This document shows positions 22,155-43,650 of a stretch of DNA of 64,000 nt, piece after piece; position 1 is the first letter of the stretch, and each line of letters starts with the position of its first letter. The notes below the pieces were generated by a model, which had not been told where the DNA came from, did not search any database, and saw only the letters and a program-made list of their open reading frames with translations. The position numbers and the translations under genes were made by a program. The stretch is from Nectonema munidae (lineage: Eukaryota; Nematomorpha; Nectonematoida; Nectonematidae): positions 124,001-188,000 of the forward strand of contig JAUIRK010000196.1 of NCBI GenBank assembly GCA_030549495.1, given 5' to 3'.

Positions 22155-23838
22155 TTGAATAATCCAAATTCAATGGAATGGATGGTATCTGCTTTGTCTA
22201 AACCAACCAGTATGTCTAAATTTGGCCAAAGCTCACTTCCTATATGTTTCGGGATTTGGTTTCAATGGCAAATCGAATCAGCTTTCAGAGCAATCTTTGT
22301 AAGCATAGGACTCTTCCATTTCAATCCAAAAATCGGTATTAGATATTTCAGAATAACATTTTTGCACCTCCTCAATCATTAACCAAATCAATAAACTGTT
22401 GTTGAATTAAGAAGTCCTCTAAGACCAGATTACAATCGAGATTATAAACGAGTTTTTGATAAATTTATAGTATTTTTAAAATTTTTCTAGATAAATATTT
22501 TTGGCATGCTACACGGTATTTTATGGTTTCCAGGACATTTTTATTAATAAAAATCTTATTTTCATCAACAAATATCTTCGAAAATCGAGCAAATTTTTCT
22601 TTGTCAAAAAATGCAATTATTCCAGCTTCATTTCAAAAGCTGTCATTTTTTTATTACAATGGAGTACTCTGATCTCTTTTCCTTGCAGCGCAAGTTTAAA
22701 GGATTTCATATATTCAAATATGTTCACTAAAATAATAGAAATATACGAAAACGGACATCAGAAAATTCTACCTGCATGTCTAGTTTACCTTCCAGAAATT
22801 TTCCTTTAGAAAGTCACCTCACGTTTGAGTGCAGCAAAAATTTTTCAAATCTGAAAACAAACAAGATTTGAAGCATTTGTGAAATACACTGTTTTAATGA
22901 CTCCATTGAAAACATTTTTCAACTCATCGGGTATGATTTTATGGCTCGACGCAGTGGGTACCAATTACATCTGGAGATTTTGCTTAGCCAAATTTCGACT
23001 TAATACCATATGCTGTAAAAAAATTTATCGCTTGTTTCTTTTACAGTTGTTCTTTTGCTGTGTTTCGGAAAAATAAAAAATTGTCTACCAGGTTCTTGTC
23101 ATATACATATTGTACGTGAACACAAGGCTGGGATAAGTTTACTGCATCCATAGTTTCATCAATCTGAGCAAAAAAGTTGAAAATCGAATTCCGAATCAAT
23201 AAAACCACGTTTGAAATGTTATCAGACATCTTTCCTATAGCCTTCTAAGGATATCGTTTAACAGGAAGATATGTTTCAACTTTACAACTTCTTAGCACAT
23301 TCAATATATCTTTGCACCAAGATAATATCAACTGTTCTGCTATGTTGTGGGACTTTTTGACAACAGATATTTTTTGAAACTTTTCATACAATACTTAATA
23401 TTTGCAAAAATAATTCAGATGTTATTGTGCAATCGTTCACAACCAATAATTTTGTTTACCGAACATAAGTGCTTCACTACCAGCGCAAGCTTCACTTGAT
23501 CGGCTTAAAAAAAAGTGAATGCTAACACTTCAGAAAACAAAGGGCATTTATGTTCCTCTTCCCCACCAGACGTTAACGAAATTTCAAGTATGAGTCGTCA
23601 TATTTCATTTTTTAGGCATTAAGAAAAATGCACATTTACAAATTAGGCCTGAAAAGCAATAAAAGAAAAAAATAGCACCCAATTCTAAGACTAACTTATT
23701 AAATGTGATTTATTGTAAAAAATGGCAAATGACCCAATAATGAGTGCAATATTTTGCGAAAAACAATTCACTCAGTGTCTCCTACTCGATTCACATGGAA
23801 CTTCTTCGCGGCACGCGGAGTCCAGTTTGAAACCACTG
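22155..23838 (-). pseudogene. hAT transposase relic (ZBED5-type)
   Basis: On the minus strand the end at 23838 reads CAGTGGTTTCAAACTGGACT, a typical hAT TIR. A frame at 23229-23041 has FFAQIDETMDAVNLSQP then VQYVYDKNLVDNFLF, matching the DE(S/T)TDVS...RYV block of ZBED5-like hAT proteins. Weaker matches continue down to about 22160 (TDFWIEMEESY). Heavily decayed; the low-coordinate TIR was not found. Plus-strand frames at 22501-22809 and 22879-23076 are shadows. Confidence 0.65.
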
Positions 23839-25024
23839 AGCTGGAAGGTTGATGCAATCAGAATTATAAACAAAGTAATTTGACTTCATAAAATCTGTGC
23901 AGTTGTAGTGGGATTAAGAATTTACAGTGCAAGTATAATGTCGGGTAATAATGGTCGTGTGTTCATTGGACACTTTTATAATAATAAATTTTGAAATTTA
24001 TTATCTATATACTTAAAATTAATCCATAAAGCTGTTCACATTCATAAAAGAACCTTTTTTCAAATAGAATGATAGCAAATATTTCGTATGGTATGAAGAA
24101 ATCAGCAAAAGGAAATTAAGATATAGAAAACACTCACTGTCGATATAGAGTTTCCCAATTCTCTTCAGACATTTTTTAAATTGGTTAACATATTAAACTG
24201 GGAAAATTAGCATTATTATTATTATTATCTAGCAAAGTGAGAAAAAAATTCTTAAGGAGCTCATTGAAATTTTACGTTTGCTAATATTTTAAATACTGAA
24301 CAATTTAGACACTAAAACATCATTTGGTTTGGCAATCTCTTCTATGCATATAAATAAAGTTATTGATATATTAATGTTAACATGTACAAAATATAAAGAA
24401 ATAAAAATGATAAATCTCAATTTTTACAGAATATTTTAAATTTAAGCTATCAAAAGTACTACTTAGTGATGATTCATTATAAACAACTGTTCTGAATTCG
24501 CACTGAGAGTCTTATTTTAAATTAATCCAAAAGAAAATTGATCAACACCAACAAGCTTTATAATTTAGCGTTAAGGAAACAAAATCGATTTTTTAAATAC
24601 TTTAATATATTTTTTTTTATCCTTAGCCATGTAGAGTTCGAAGGAAGAATAGATATAAAGTATGGTTTTGAGTGTCGTAAAAGGCGACTAATAAAACATA
24701 ATTGTTGCCATATATCTTACATATACAATTTATTTATTTCAAGAATCATAAACTTATTATTTTAAGTTTACATGTGTCCACACTTATTATATTTATTTAT
24801 TGACATTACGCTCCTTTTACCACATGGCCCTTTTTACTCATTTGCCGCTTCTTTGTTTTGCTTTAAAGACGTTCTCATAACCCGAGCAGGGGAGCCAGAG
24901 CAATGGTTTCAGATCATTTTGGAGGAGCCAGAGCCGGAGTCAGAACCAAGCTGACCATATTGAGTGGAGCTAAAGCAGGAACTACACGAAATTTTAATGG
25001 CTTCTAACCATTTTCTATTTAACA
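23839..25024. other. Unassigned AT-rich DNA
   Basis: Mostly featureless. A GAGCCAGAGCCGGAGTC-like repeat at 24885-24950 is the only GC-richer patch. Confidence 0.45.
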
Positions 25025-25580
25025 TTTTGCATCTTCTAATATCAAATTTCTCATAAACTTAGCAACAATCGTAATGACTAGCAAGCAGCATCAAATTTGA
25101 AAAGTAACTTCTACTAATTGACTGACAAATTGTAACAAAATAAAGAAACAAATATACATAAAACTAGCTATATTATATATAGTTCAAATAATTAACTAGC
25201 AAAACCAAACTGATAGACTAATTTTTACTCAATCAAACTAATAAGCAATCAAAACTAACCAATTAAAAACAAAAAAGTATATAAAAGTTCATTTACAAAA
25301 AACCAATGAGCAAACTAATAAACAACGGATAATAAAACTAATTATTAATAATTTATATATCATTTAATCTTTTAACTAATTCATTAACAAATTTATCACT
25401 TCATTACTAACTAAGTAATGAACAAACCTATTGACAAACTAATTGATTTAAAAGGTTACTTATTGGTTAAGCTATTTGACTTATTAATTAATAAACTATA
25501 ACTTACAAACAAATTAATTCATATAGCAAAGAAGCAAATATATTCAACAATTTGTATCATATACAAACAAATTAATTATA
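25025..25580. repeat. Degenerate CTAAT/AACAAACTAAT array
   Basis: Loose tandem repetition of short words such as AACAAACTAAT and ACTAACTAA over about 500 bp. Units drift in length. A shorter similar patch lies at 31561-31680. Confidence 0.45.
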
Positions 25581-27434
25581 TTATAAAAAATATTATTCAG
25601 TTTTGGCGAAAATTTCTGAACATCTTTTTTTTTTTTTAGAAAAATCCATTTTCATATGTACTTTTTGATCAACTCTTAATAAAATAGATGAGTTCAATGT
25701 TCACTTATGAATTATAAAAAGGTGGTTGACTAAATTTTAGGCGTTGACCTAATGAGAAATATCTTGATATTGAAACCAAGCGTGGCCGAATAGAGATAGA
25801 AAGTAGAATTTCGAAATCAGAAGTATCCTCGCTTTCTAAATTTAAACTCGACTTCTCATGCTATGAATAAAACAGAAAAAATATATCATCTCAGTTGAAT
25901 GTCTTAGAGCCTATACCACATTATCCTGAAATAGTTCAAAATGTGGCACTTGAAGTAACTGCATTACCCTCAACTCAAGTTAGTATGTGAAATGATCATT
26001 TTCGGCTCTTCATATTATTCTTTACGACCTGTGCGCTTCAATGAAAGAAAAATTTGTAGAGGCAATTTCGTTCCTGAAAACAAATTCATTTTAATTAGTT
26101 TTTTTGATCTAAGTTTAATTTTCACTTCATTTTTATATAATTTTAAATTTAATTAAATTCAATGCTTTGTATCATATAATTGAAAAGTAAGATTTTTGCG
26201 AAACTGCATTTGGACTGATGTTTCATGATAGAGGTCATCCCAAAAAATTGATAAGCTATGGAGCCTAAGCTGAAGCCACCGCTTGAATAATGCCTCCCAA
26301 GTTGGAACTGGAGCGTAACCTATTTCAAGCCAACTCCCCAGACATGCCCATAAGCTCCTGCTGTTCATTCACAAGCCTCTTTATTCTGTATTCTCGAAAC
26401 GTAATCCTCTTCACCGTTTCTTTTTCATTTTATTTTATTATAAATATTTTTCATTTAAATTTGGAGAATGTCCATAGAAATAAAAAAAACTTAACTAGAA
26501 GATTGTAAAAAAATAAAGCTAAATAAAGTATAAAATTAACATTTAATGCGATTAAAGCATAGCTTTATTTTAATATATATTTATCCAAATTCATAATAGC
26601 ACCTTGTCGAGAGACGATAAATTATAAGGCTTCATCCAAAAACGAAGGGAGATGTCAATAATCTGAAAGACATTAGCAAACTTTAGAAGACTGAATATTA
26701 ATACCTTTCCTTTTTTCTAATACGTTCTTTATGTAAAATTCGCCTAAAAATAAAGTAAAAGTATACTATTTTGAGCATATAATTTATAGCGGAACGAGTA
26801 AAAAATCAATGCATTAACGTTCAATTAGGTTAAACCGAAAATATGATTAAACATATTTAACAAGAGAATATGTCATGATGTCTAACAATATAGATATGCT
26901 GCATGTTCAAATTATCATCAAATGCTTATATTACGGTGGAACACGAAAGTAAATATTTTTGGGCTCATTCTTTTTTGATCTATTTTAGGTGCTTCAAATC
27001 AAATTAATTTTGAAAAATTAAAAAAATATATAATTTAAAAATGCAATAATAAAAATGTTTCCAAAAAAAGGCACTTAATATGGGTATTATGGACATTTAG
27101 TTGTGCTGCGATATATAAATAATAACTCAAAATCATACAACTTTAAATTATTCATTCACGAGAAATCGTGAACTTAATTTTTTCCACAAATCTTAAAACA
27201 ATTAAAAAAAAACCTTAAAAAACTATTGAAGTTGTAATGATTATCACTGCACAACAAAAAATTGTTTCAATCTATTTTTCAAAGATTTTTGTATAAATGT
27301 AGATCGCTGAAAACATTGGTAATATTCACTTTCGATTGGTTCATTTTTGATCTATTTTAGATAAAAAAATTATTTTTATAACTTTATTTCTTCCCTCGGA
27401 CGCAATACTGACAATTAAAAAATCTATTTTAAAA
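25581..27434. other. Unassigned AT-rich DNA
   Basis: No supported gene. A slightly GC-richer patch at 26190-26380 has open frames on both strands but no recognised similarity. Confidence 0.45.
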
Positions 27435-28125
27435 ATGGCTAAAAAAAAGGAAGCTACACGCTGGATATTTTGTTATGTATGTGGAGAATATTTTAAATAT
27501 GACATTTTATGTGGCACAAGGTATTTCGTTGCATATAGACAATATTTAGACATACAAATGAGAGATCAATATAAAATTTGGGCTCCTCGTGTAATCTGTG
27601 ATTCTTGCAAATCTACGCTAGAGAGTAACTTGCTGGAAAAACAAAACCAATGCCATTCGCAACTCCAAAGGTTTGGCGAGAACAGACAAGTCATTGAGAG
27701 AATGTTATTCTTGCCTGGTTGATATATGTTGTTCATATAAAAAGTCAAAGATAGAAAAACACTGTTTTATCCCAATATACCATCCCTAATTTCACTAGTT
27801 CCACACAGTGGCGATTTGCCGATTCCGGTTTCTTTAACTTTATACTTATCTGGTGTTGATATGGCAGATCATGATGAAATCTAGACATCAAAACACTGCA
27901 AACTAAGTCAGTATGAACACCATTTTCCTAATTAAGATGAACTTGGCAACCTAATAAAATATTTAAACATTACCAAGTCAACGGCTGAATTGCTTGCACC
28001 AAGATTAAAAGAGTGGAATTTGTTGGATAAATGTGTGAATATTTCAAAGTACAGATGACAACATTTAGGTTTCTCGCGTTTCCACCCTATGCCTGAACCT
28101 TTATGCATTTGCACAAACAAATTAT
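27435..28125 (+). pseudogene. Zinc-binding multicopy ORF family, copy 1
   Basis: First frame (27435-27722) starts with MAKKKEATRWIFCYVCGEYF and has paired cysteines CYVCG and CDSCK around YLDIQMRDQYKIWAP. Downstream frames keep YPNIPSLISLVPHSGDLPIP, DELGNLIKYLNITKSTAELL and APRLKEWNLLDK before decaying. Same family as 47767-48985. I recall it as repeated, uncharacterised ORFs in arthropod and cnidarian genomes; its mobility mechanism is not known to me. Broken by several stops and shifts and cut at about 28125, where piggyBac sequence begins. Confidence 0.7.
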
Positions 28126-28129
28126 AATA

Positions 28130-29002
28130 ATAATTTGATGAATTCTTCTAGTCTAAGTTTTATGCTGGTTGTGCTATCCTAATTAGAGCTGGTGCTGACA
28201 AAGCAAACTTTGCAAGCATTGAAAGTTTATATAAAACTTATGATTGCAAACCATTTTACGGTTGTGTCATGTCTAAAAGAAGAAATTTTTCGAATGTTAA
28301 AGCTAACAGAGTATTATATACCCAGTTAATTTGACCATCAACGAGAAGCTATATTCGTGCCGTGATTATGCTATATATCACAAAAGCACGAAAGATACGG
28401 CGTGAAAATAATTAGGTTGTGTGATGTCGAAAATGACCGCTCCAAAGACATTTCAAAAAGTTACTTTACTTTTGTGCAAACCCTGCCAGAGAACAAAAGG
28501 AAAGGTTTATTTAGATTGAGTTATGTTTATTACGATTTATGTAAGATTCTTTTCTTAAATTGAGTTACAAAGACAGGAGGAACAGTGAGACAAAATTTTA
28601 GAGACGTTTCTGAAATGATGAAAAATTTCAAGTCTAAAGAGGTTTATGATACTCGTTATCTCTACAATCATGAAAAAAATATATTTTGTGCTCTTACACG
28701 GTAAACAACAATACATCACTGCTTTTACTTTCTTCCCTTCACAACCAAAGAATAGTTGATTCGCAAAGAAATGACAAAAAATCTGATATCACACTTGATT
28801 ATAATAAGTAGTGGACATAATCAAACAAGGAGTTGAAACATTCACTTGTAAAATAAAAACTAACAGGTACCCTTCAGTACTTTTGTCAAATATGCTAGAT
28901 ATGTGCGCTTTTTATTCTTTTTTAAACTTAAAACAAAATGGATATAAAGAGCCAAGACTGAATTCGTTGAATGAGTTTTCTCATAAGTCGGATATCTGTT
29001 AA
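28130..29002 (+). pseudogene. piggyBac transposase relic 1
   Basis: Several frames follow piggyBac order: AGADKANFASIESLYKTYD with FYGCVMSKRRF (N-terminal domain), LTINEKLYSCRDY (the first catalytic Asp site, here Asn) then ERYGVKI, GGTVRQNFRDVSEMMKNFK, VYDTRYLYNHEKN, and finally 28811-29002 with DIIKQGVETFTCKIKTNRYP and LLSNMLDMCAF. The last part matches the GGVDxxDQ...YSCKRKTRRWP block with its third Asp. Many stops and shifts; terminal repeats not located. Confidence 0.75.
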
Positions 29003-29099
29003 GTCGGACCACGTCCGAGGTAAATAGAAATAAATTCAAAGATTGAAAAATTGTGTTTCGCCGCGGCCCCCGTTTTTTTTTAACTGGAGGGGATGTATT

Positions 29100-29275
29100 T
29101 TTTTTTTGGGGGGAAATTTGTTTTAAAATTTTTTTTTTTTTTTTTATTTATTTTTTTAATTTTTTTTTTTTTTTTTTAAATATTTTTTCTTGGGGGGGAG
29201 GGGAAGGGGGGGGGGGGGGGGGGGGGGGGAGGGTGGGGGGGGGGGGGGAGAGGGGGGGGGGAAAGGAGGGGGGGG

Positions 29276-29332
<57 letters not shown>

Positions 29333-29375
29333 AAAAAGGGGGGAAGAAGGGGGAGAGAAAGAAAAAAAAAAAATA
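29100..29375. repeat. T-run followed by ~170-bp G-rich tract
   Basis: Homopolymer-like T then almost pure G interrupted by A, ending in a run of A. Could form quadruplexes or be a collapsed or error-prone assembly region. Gly- and Pro-rich frames across it are not genes. Confidence 0.9.
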
Positions 29376-29681
29376 ATTAATTCCGAAAATTTTACAAAAA
29401 TCACATCGATAAAAAGTAAGTTTTCGCAAAAAAATATTTACATTTTTTAAATAACTCAATAGATTTCATTAACCAGATGGCACAATTTATAATTTTCCGT
29501 TTAAATTTAATTAAGACATATTTAAACCGTACATAGCGGATAATTTTAATGGCCTACTTTTAAATCAGAAAATAAATTAATTTATAGCAAAATGGAGTTA
29601 TTATAGGAACTACTGAAATAAGTAAATATGTCAACTTAACCCATTTACGGCCAATGTTCCTATTTTGGAACATAAGTAATT

Positions 29682-39313
<9,632 letters not shown>

Positions 39314-39589
39314 TGTAACTTTACTATATCTTCATTGGTAACGTTCAAAAAAGAAAAGGTAGTTGCAAAAAATGGACTCAAGACTCGGAAAATTTCAGAT
39401 AGATCTAAAATAGGTAAAAACAAGTACTACTAAAAATTTTTATCTAAATACATAACTGCTATATATGCTATTTTAATTCCATTAAAAAAATAATTCAATT
39501 TTGAGGTAAACTGTTACAGATCATTTAAGTTCGTGGATATTATTAAAAAAAACTTGATCGCTTATCACTAATTCCGAATTAGTGACAGT
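39314..39589 (-). promoter_or_regulatory. LIAS upstream region
   Basis: Upstream side of the LIAS start. On the minus strand an ACCAAT box-like string lies about 25 bp before the ATG; no TATA box or GC-rich island was seen. A piggyBac relic begins about 280 bp upstream, which limits how much unaltered promoter can be present. Inference only. Confidence 0.2.
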
Positions 39590-39850
39590 CGACTGTAGAT
39601 GAAATTGAAAAACATAGATTAGTAATGAATTTGATCATCAAACGCTACAAGAAAAAAAGGTAGATCGTCTTGATCCAATTCGAAAATTGTTTGAAAAGAT
39701 CGGGGACAATTATAAAAGCTGCTTTTCATCCATTGAAAATGCAACGATAGATGAAAAAATTGATAGATTGGGAGGAAATAGTCAATTCAGAAAAATGTTA
39801 ATTTGATTTCCTATTTATACGATAATGATGAAATTGATCAAGACACCAAA
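39590..39850 (+). pseudogene. piggyBac transposase relic 2 (N-terminal/catalytic part)
   Basis: LDPIRKLFEKIGDNYKSCFS then ENATIDEKIDR and NSQFRKML match the piggyBac stretch leading into the first catalytic Asp (TIDE). Short and broken. May be the front of the same insertion whose C-terminus is at 41790-42290. Lies just upstream of LIAS. Confidence 0.6.
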
Positions 39851-41159
39851 ATAAATTTGTTTATTTGTTTTAGCATATAAAATATTGATAACGTTATATA
39901 ACGATTTTTTTCTAGAATCACCGCTGATAACACACAAAAATCAAGTGTTAACGTATGCAAAAGGAAAAGAACATAAAAGCAAATTTATCAAACGAATATT
40001 TGAGGGCTCATAATTTTTTCTTAAATCCAAAAATTATTAGGATGAGTAGGATACTGCGAATTTGAGCAAGGAATGAGGAGGTAAAAATTTTGGAGGGCCC
40101 AAATAATTTTTGGAAAGGAGAGGCAAAACGTTTTCAGATAATTGCATTTTTATTGAAAATATTTTACCTAGCATCTAAAAAATTTAGAAAAACCAAATAT
40201 AAGAGATTGAGAGAATTCAAATGCCGCAATCATGGATGTGCACCCTTAGTTTGTAATATGAATCTGTGTCTAGAAAACAACGAAGGTTTGATTATTTTTT
40301 TTGTGTTTTATTAAAATCAAAAATCTTATCTAAAAAATATGTATCTTTAGAAGGTAGAATACAAATAACTTACAACTACTATTGTGACTACCGAAGGTAA
40401 AACTGAACAATCCTCAAAAAAATAGAGTATATGCTACCTAACCCACAATTAGCCATTAAAAATTTTACTTAAAACAAAAAGACAATTGGGTAGGTGTAGA
40501 ATAAGATTTAAAAAAAGCTGCAAAAGTAAGGTTCAATTACACTCAAACGAAAATAGATAAGAGAGTGAAACTAAACTTACATATAAATCTGGAGTTTTTA
40601 ATTCAGAAAAAAATTAATCTAACTATATAAATCAAAAATTAATTTATTTGAGTGAAGGGAAGGCAAGATTAAAGAATTTGTCGTCCATTTCTGCCAACTC
40701 GAAGGTCAGAATAATGTCTAATCGAACTAATCTAAAAAATAATTTTTCATTACTTTTCTTCAGGAGCTATTTAGCTTAATCTTTTTTCCCAAAATATTAT
40801 TTATTTTTACAAAATTATAAAATGAACTCACTTATCAAATATTTGATTGTGGATATTTTTTTATGATAATGTACCAAAACTATCAATCAATGTCAAATAT
40901 CTAGAAATATTATTTTTGGTTTTTATTTTATGAACATATATGGTTTCACTATTTTAATCTTTTCTATTTCTCCTTTACTATATATTTTTTGACATTATTT
41001 TTTAATATATTTTTCTATGTGAGAAAATTAACTTTGAATATTGTATAGTCTTCAATTTAAAAAAAAATGATTGTTTGCATGTAATACAGCCTTATAGAGA
41101 TTGACTTTCACATGTTGAAGATAACTTGGAAATTGCCTATCTCTAATTTCTACCAAAAA
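39851..41159. other. Unassigned AT-rich DNA
   Basis: A CAAATAATTTTTGGAAAGG-type MITE-like patch near 40080; otherwise nothing supported. Confidence 0.4.
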
Positions 41160-41410
41160 GAAGACAATTTGGATAATATACAAACTATTGCTAATCCCCA
41201 AACCAAATCGCAACCATAATTTAATTAAAAACTGGCGACCAATTTCTTTATTACCAATCCTAGGCAAAATTATTGAAAAAATCCTAGGAAAGCGCATAAA
41301 CCATTACTTCCTCAAAAATAATCAACTACACCCAAATGAATTCGCATATTTACCAAATAAAAACACCGAATTAGCCCTATCTCGCCTAACTCTGTACAGT
41401 TACATTTAAG
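41160..41410 (+). pseudogene. LINE reverse transcriptase fragment
   Basis: LIPKPNRNHNLIKNWRPISL then LPILGKIIEKILGKRI and NQLHPNEFAYLPNKNTE is the fingers region of a Jockey-like non-LTR reverse transcriptase. Only about 70 codons survive. A different lineage from the LINE at 8036. The minus-strand frame here is a shadow. Confidence 0.75.
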
Positions 41411-41789
41411 TATTTTACTATTTCCTCTTCATTTTAACTAGTGCCCACTAGTCCCCATTAGTCCTCAAAAATTAAAGACACCCGGGCTTGGTGCCAACAT
41501 CGTTCTTTCAATGTGCAGCAAACTTGAATATTCAGAAGAACACGAAATTAATAGTGCTAGCTAGGATTTTTTTTGCACAAATGTCTAAAAAAACCTTTTA
41601 ATTTAAGGTACTGTAAGATGTAATCGAGCATCAAATTGTTCACTAAAAAATCATGTAACGAAAAAAGAAAATCCTCGAAGTTATGGTTACCAAGTTTATG
41701 AAAATAAATAAAGTAGTTTTTTTAAAATGGTATTATAACAACTTTGTTATTCTATGAACGAATCATTAAAGCATTAAACCTTTTGATAA

Positions 41790-42290
41790 TGTTACACGAT
41801 ATTCTTCAAAATACAAAAAGATCATGAAAGTACTAAAACCAAATATAGTTAAACAATACAACTTTTACATGGGTAGTGACGATAAACTTGATTGGTTAAT
41901 TCAAAAGTATAGAATTAATTATAAATCGAAAAAATGGTATTGGAATATTTTTACCAACTTTAAAGACACATGTAATGTGAATGGTTTGATAATCCCCAAC
42001 AAATTCAAAAATGATAAACTATCTTTACTGGAATTTAGAAGAAAAATTTGTCTTAGCTATTTGAATTTACCTTCAATTTTCGATCCTAAAAAATAAGACG
42101 GCCCAATAAAAGAACATGCAAATAGACTAAACACGCAGCGATGGCCTTAATCATCATATTGTAAGAACTGATGATGGAAAACAAAGAAAATCTGCGTATT
42201 TTCAAAAAAGGTTAGAAAATAATGTACAACGTGTAAAGTTGGTTTACATTTAAGAGAACGTGAAGTTTTGTGGGATTCTAAATAATTTTT
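41790..42290 (+). pseudogene. piggyBac transposase relic 3 (C-terminal part)
   Basis: KVLKPNIVKQYNFYMGSDDK then LDWLIQKYRINYKSKKWYW and LSLLEFRRKICLSYLNLP match the third-Asp region and the KKWYW and LLEFRR blocks of PGBD-type piggyBac proteins. Beyond the stop at 42094 scattered Cys/His-type residues (CKVGLHLRE) suggest the C-terminal zinc domain. Confidence 0.8.
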
Positions 42291-42667
42291 ATAGATTTGT
42301 AAAAAATTTGCAAAATATGACAATCTTTTTAAATCAAATTATTTTTACAAAGGATTAAGATTTATTTAAAAGTGAACAAAACAAAATAGGTTGTTTTCAC
42401 ATGATTGATAATTAAAAAAAAATTGATTTAATAATTATGAACATTTAGATGGTCTAAGAAAAGATGAAGGAAGACGTCGATGCCGGAAAATCCATTGTTG
42501 AAAACATCAGTGTTGGCTTGGAAAGTCAGCATTGGAGTAGAATAAGAAGAGTCGAAAGGGTGTGTGAATATAAGAGATGAGCAATTGAGAGCGTATTTTT
42601 ATCAGTTGTTAGGGATTGTGGTGAATGGAAATAAGGAGGTTAAAAGAATAATCATCCAGGATCAAAG

Positions 42668-42798
42668 CACTGGCGGAACCAAGAGAGGGGGGGGGGCTGA
42701 TTTTGCTCTTTCCTAAAGCATTAAGACTTGTATAGTAGTATTTACTAATATTTTTTAAAATTGCCCCCCTCTATGGTCAATTTCTGGACCCGCCACTG
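42668..42798. mobile_element. hAT-type MITE, 131 bp
   Basis: CACTGGCGGAACC at left, GGACCCGCCACTG at right, flanked by GATCAAAG and GATCAAAA (8 bp, one mismatch). Contains a G run. Related in ends to 50361-50611. Confidence 0.75.
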
Positions 42799-43139
42799 GA
42801 TCAAAATTAGTATTAAAATGCATTATGGTGGTAAAAAAAGTTAATAAATTATAAAAGAATAAATTGGAGTAAATTAAGTTTGGACAGTCAAACAGTAATT
42901 CTCTTAATTTTTTATAGGACTTAAGGTTTCGAAGTTATTTTATTTCCAAAAGTAGAGTATTCCAGGCCCTAATGGGGATAGGAATAAAATATTGACTGAA
43001 TAGTTTTTTGTTCGCACGTAGATGTCTAATATTTTTTTATTTCTAAGATTATGATTATAAGTAGTGGTTGAATCTATGAAAATGTTGGTTAAGTGATCAT
43101 CCGTTAAGTATTTATACATAAAAGGGCACTTTTTATTCG

Positions 43140-43650
43140 ACTACCTATCAAATTCCACCCTCTCATTTTCACAATACTTTCTAAATCCGTCTTTTCCTTT
43201 ATCAACTTTCAAAGCATTCTAAAATAACTCAATCACAAATAAATGTCTTAACAACATACCTTCCAGTTTAGCCCAATTCACTCTGAATACGTTTACACTT
43301 TCACGTAATATAATACGATAGTTTAACCCACATTGCCCATGCTATGCATACCTTTTCAACATAAAAGTACACTCCAACCCTTTTTTCATATTTGGATGCC
43401 ACCACATTGAAATTCCTATCACATCATCCTCCACTGCCATATATTCTCACCTCAACCCATTAAAATCATTAATATGACCATAAATTTGAATTCCCAATCT
43501 ACCTTAAATTAATTTACCAATTTTAAGAGGTGGCCCCATTAATACTACTTTCTATTTCGCCTTAATTCTCGCAAGCATACCAACAAACGTTGGAAACTGC
43601 TTAGTTATCTCCTACCTACCTACAGTGTCGTAAATTTAATACGAAATCGA
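43140..43650 (-). pseudogene. Unidentified coding relic
   Basis: On the minus strand one frame stays nearly open for about 100 codons: FPTFVGMLARIKAK, VVLMGPPLKIGKLI, then LGIQIYGHINDFNGL and VIGISMWWHPNMKKGLECTF, broken by several stops. The plus strand is markedly pyrimidine-rich here, unlike its neighbours. Family unknown. Confidence 0.3.

Noticed and set aside
22501-23076. Plus-strand frames
   Set aside because: Antisense of the minus-strand hAT relic.
26159-26508. Overlapping frames on both strands in a GC-richer patch
   Set aside because: Neither frame shows a known motif or gene signals.
29053-29459. Gly-rich (+) and Pro-rich (-) open frames
   Set aside because: Translations of a G homopolymer-like tract; no coding signal.
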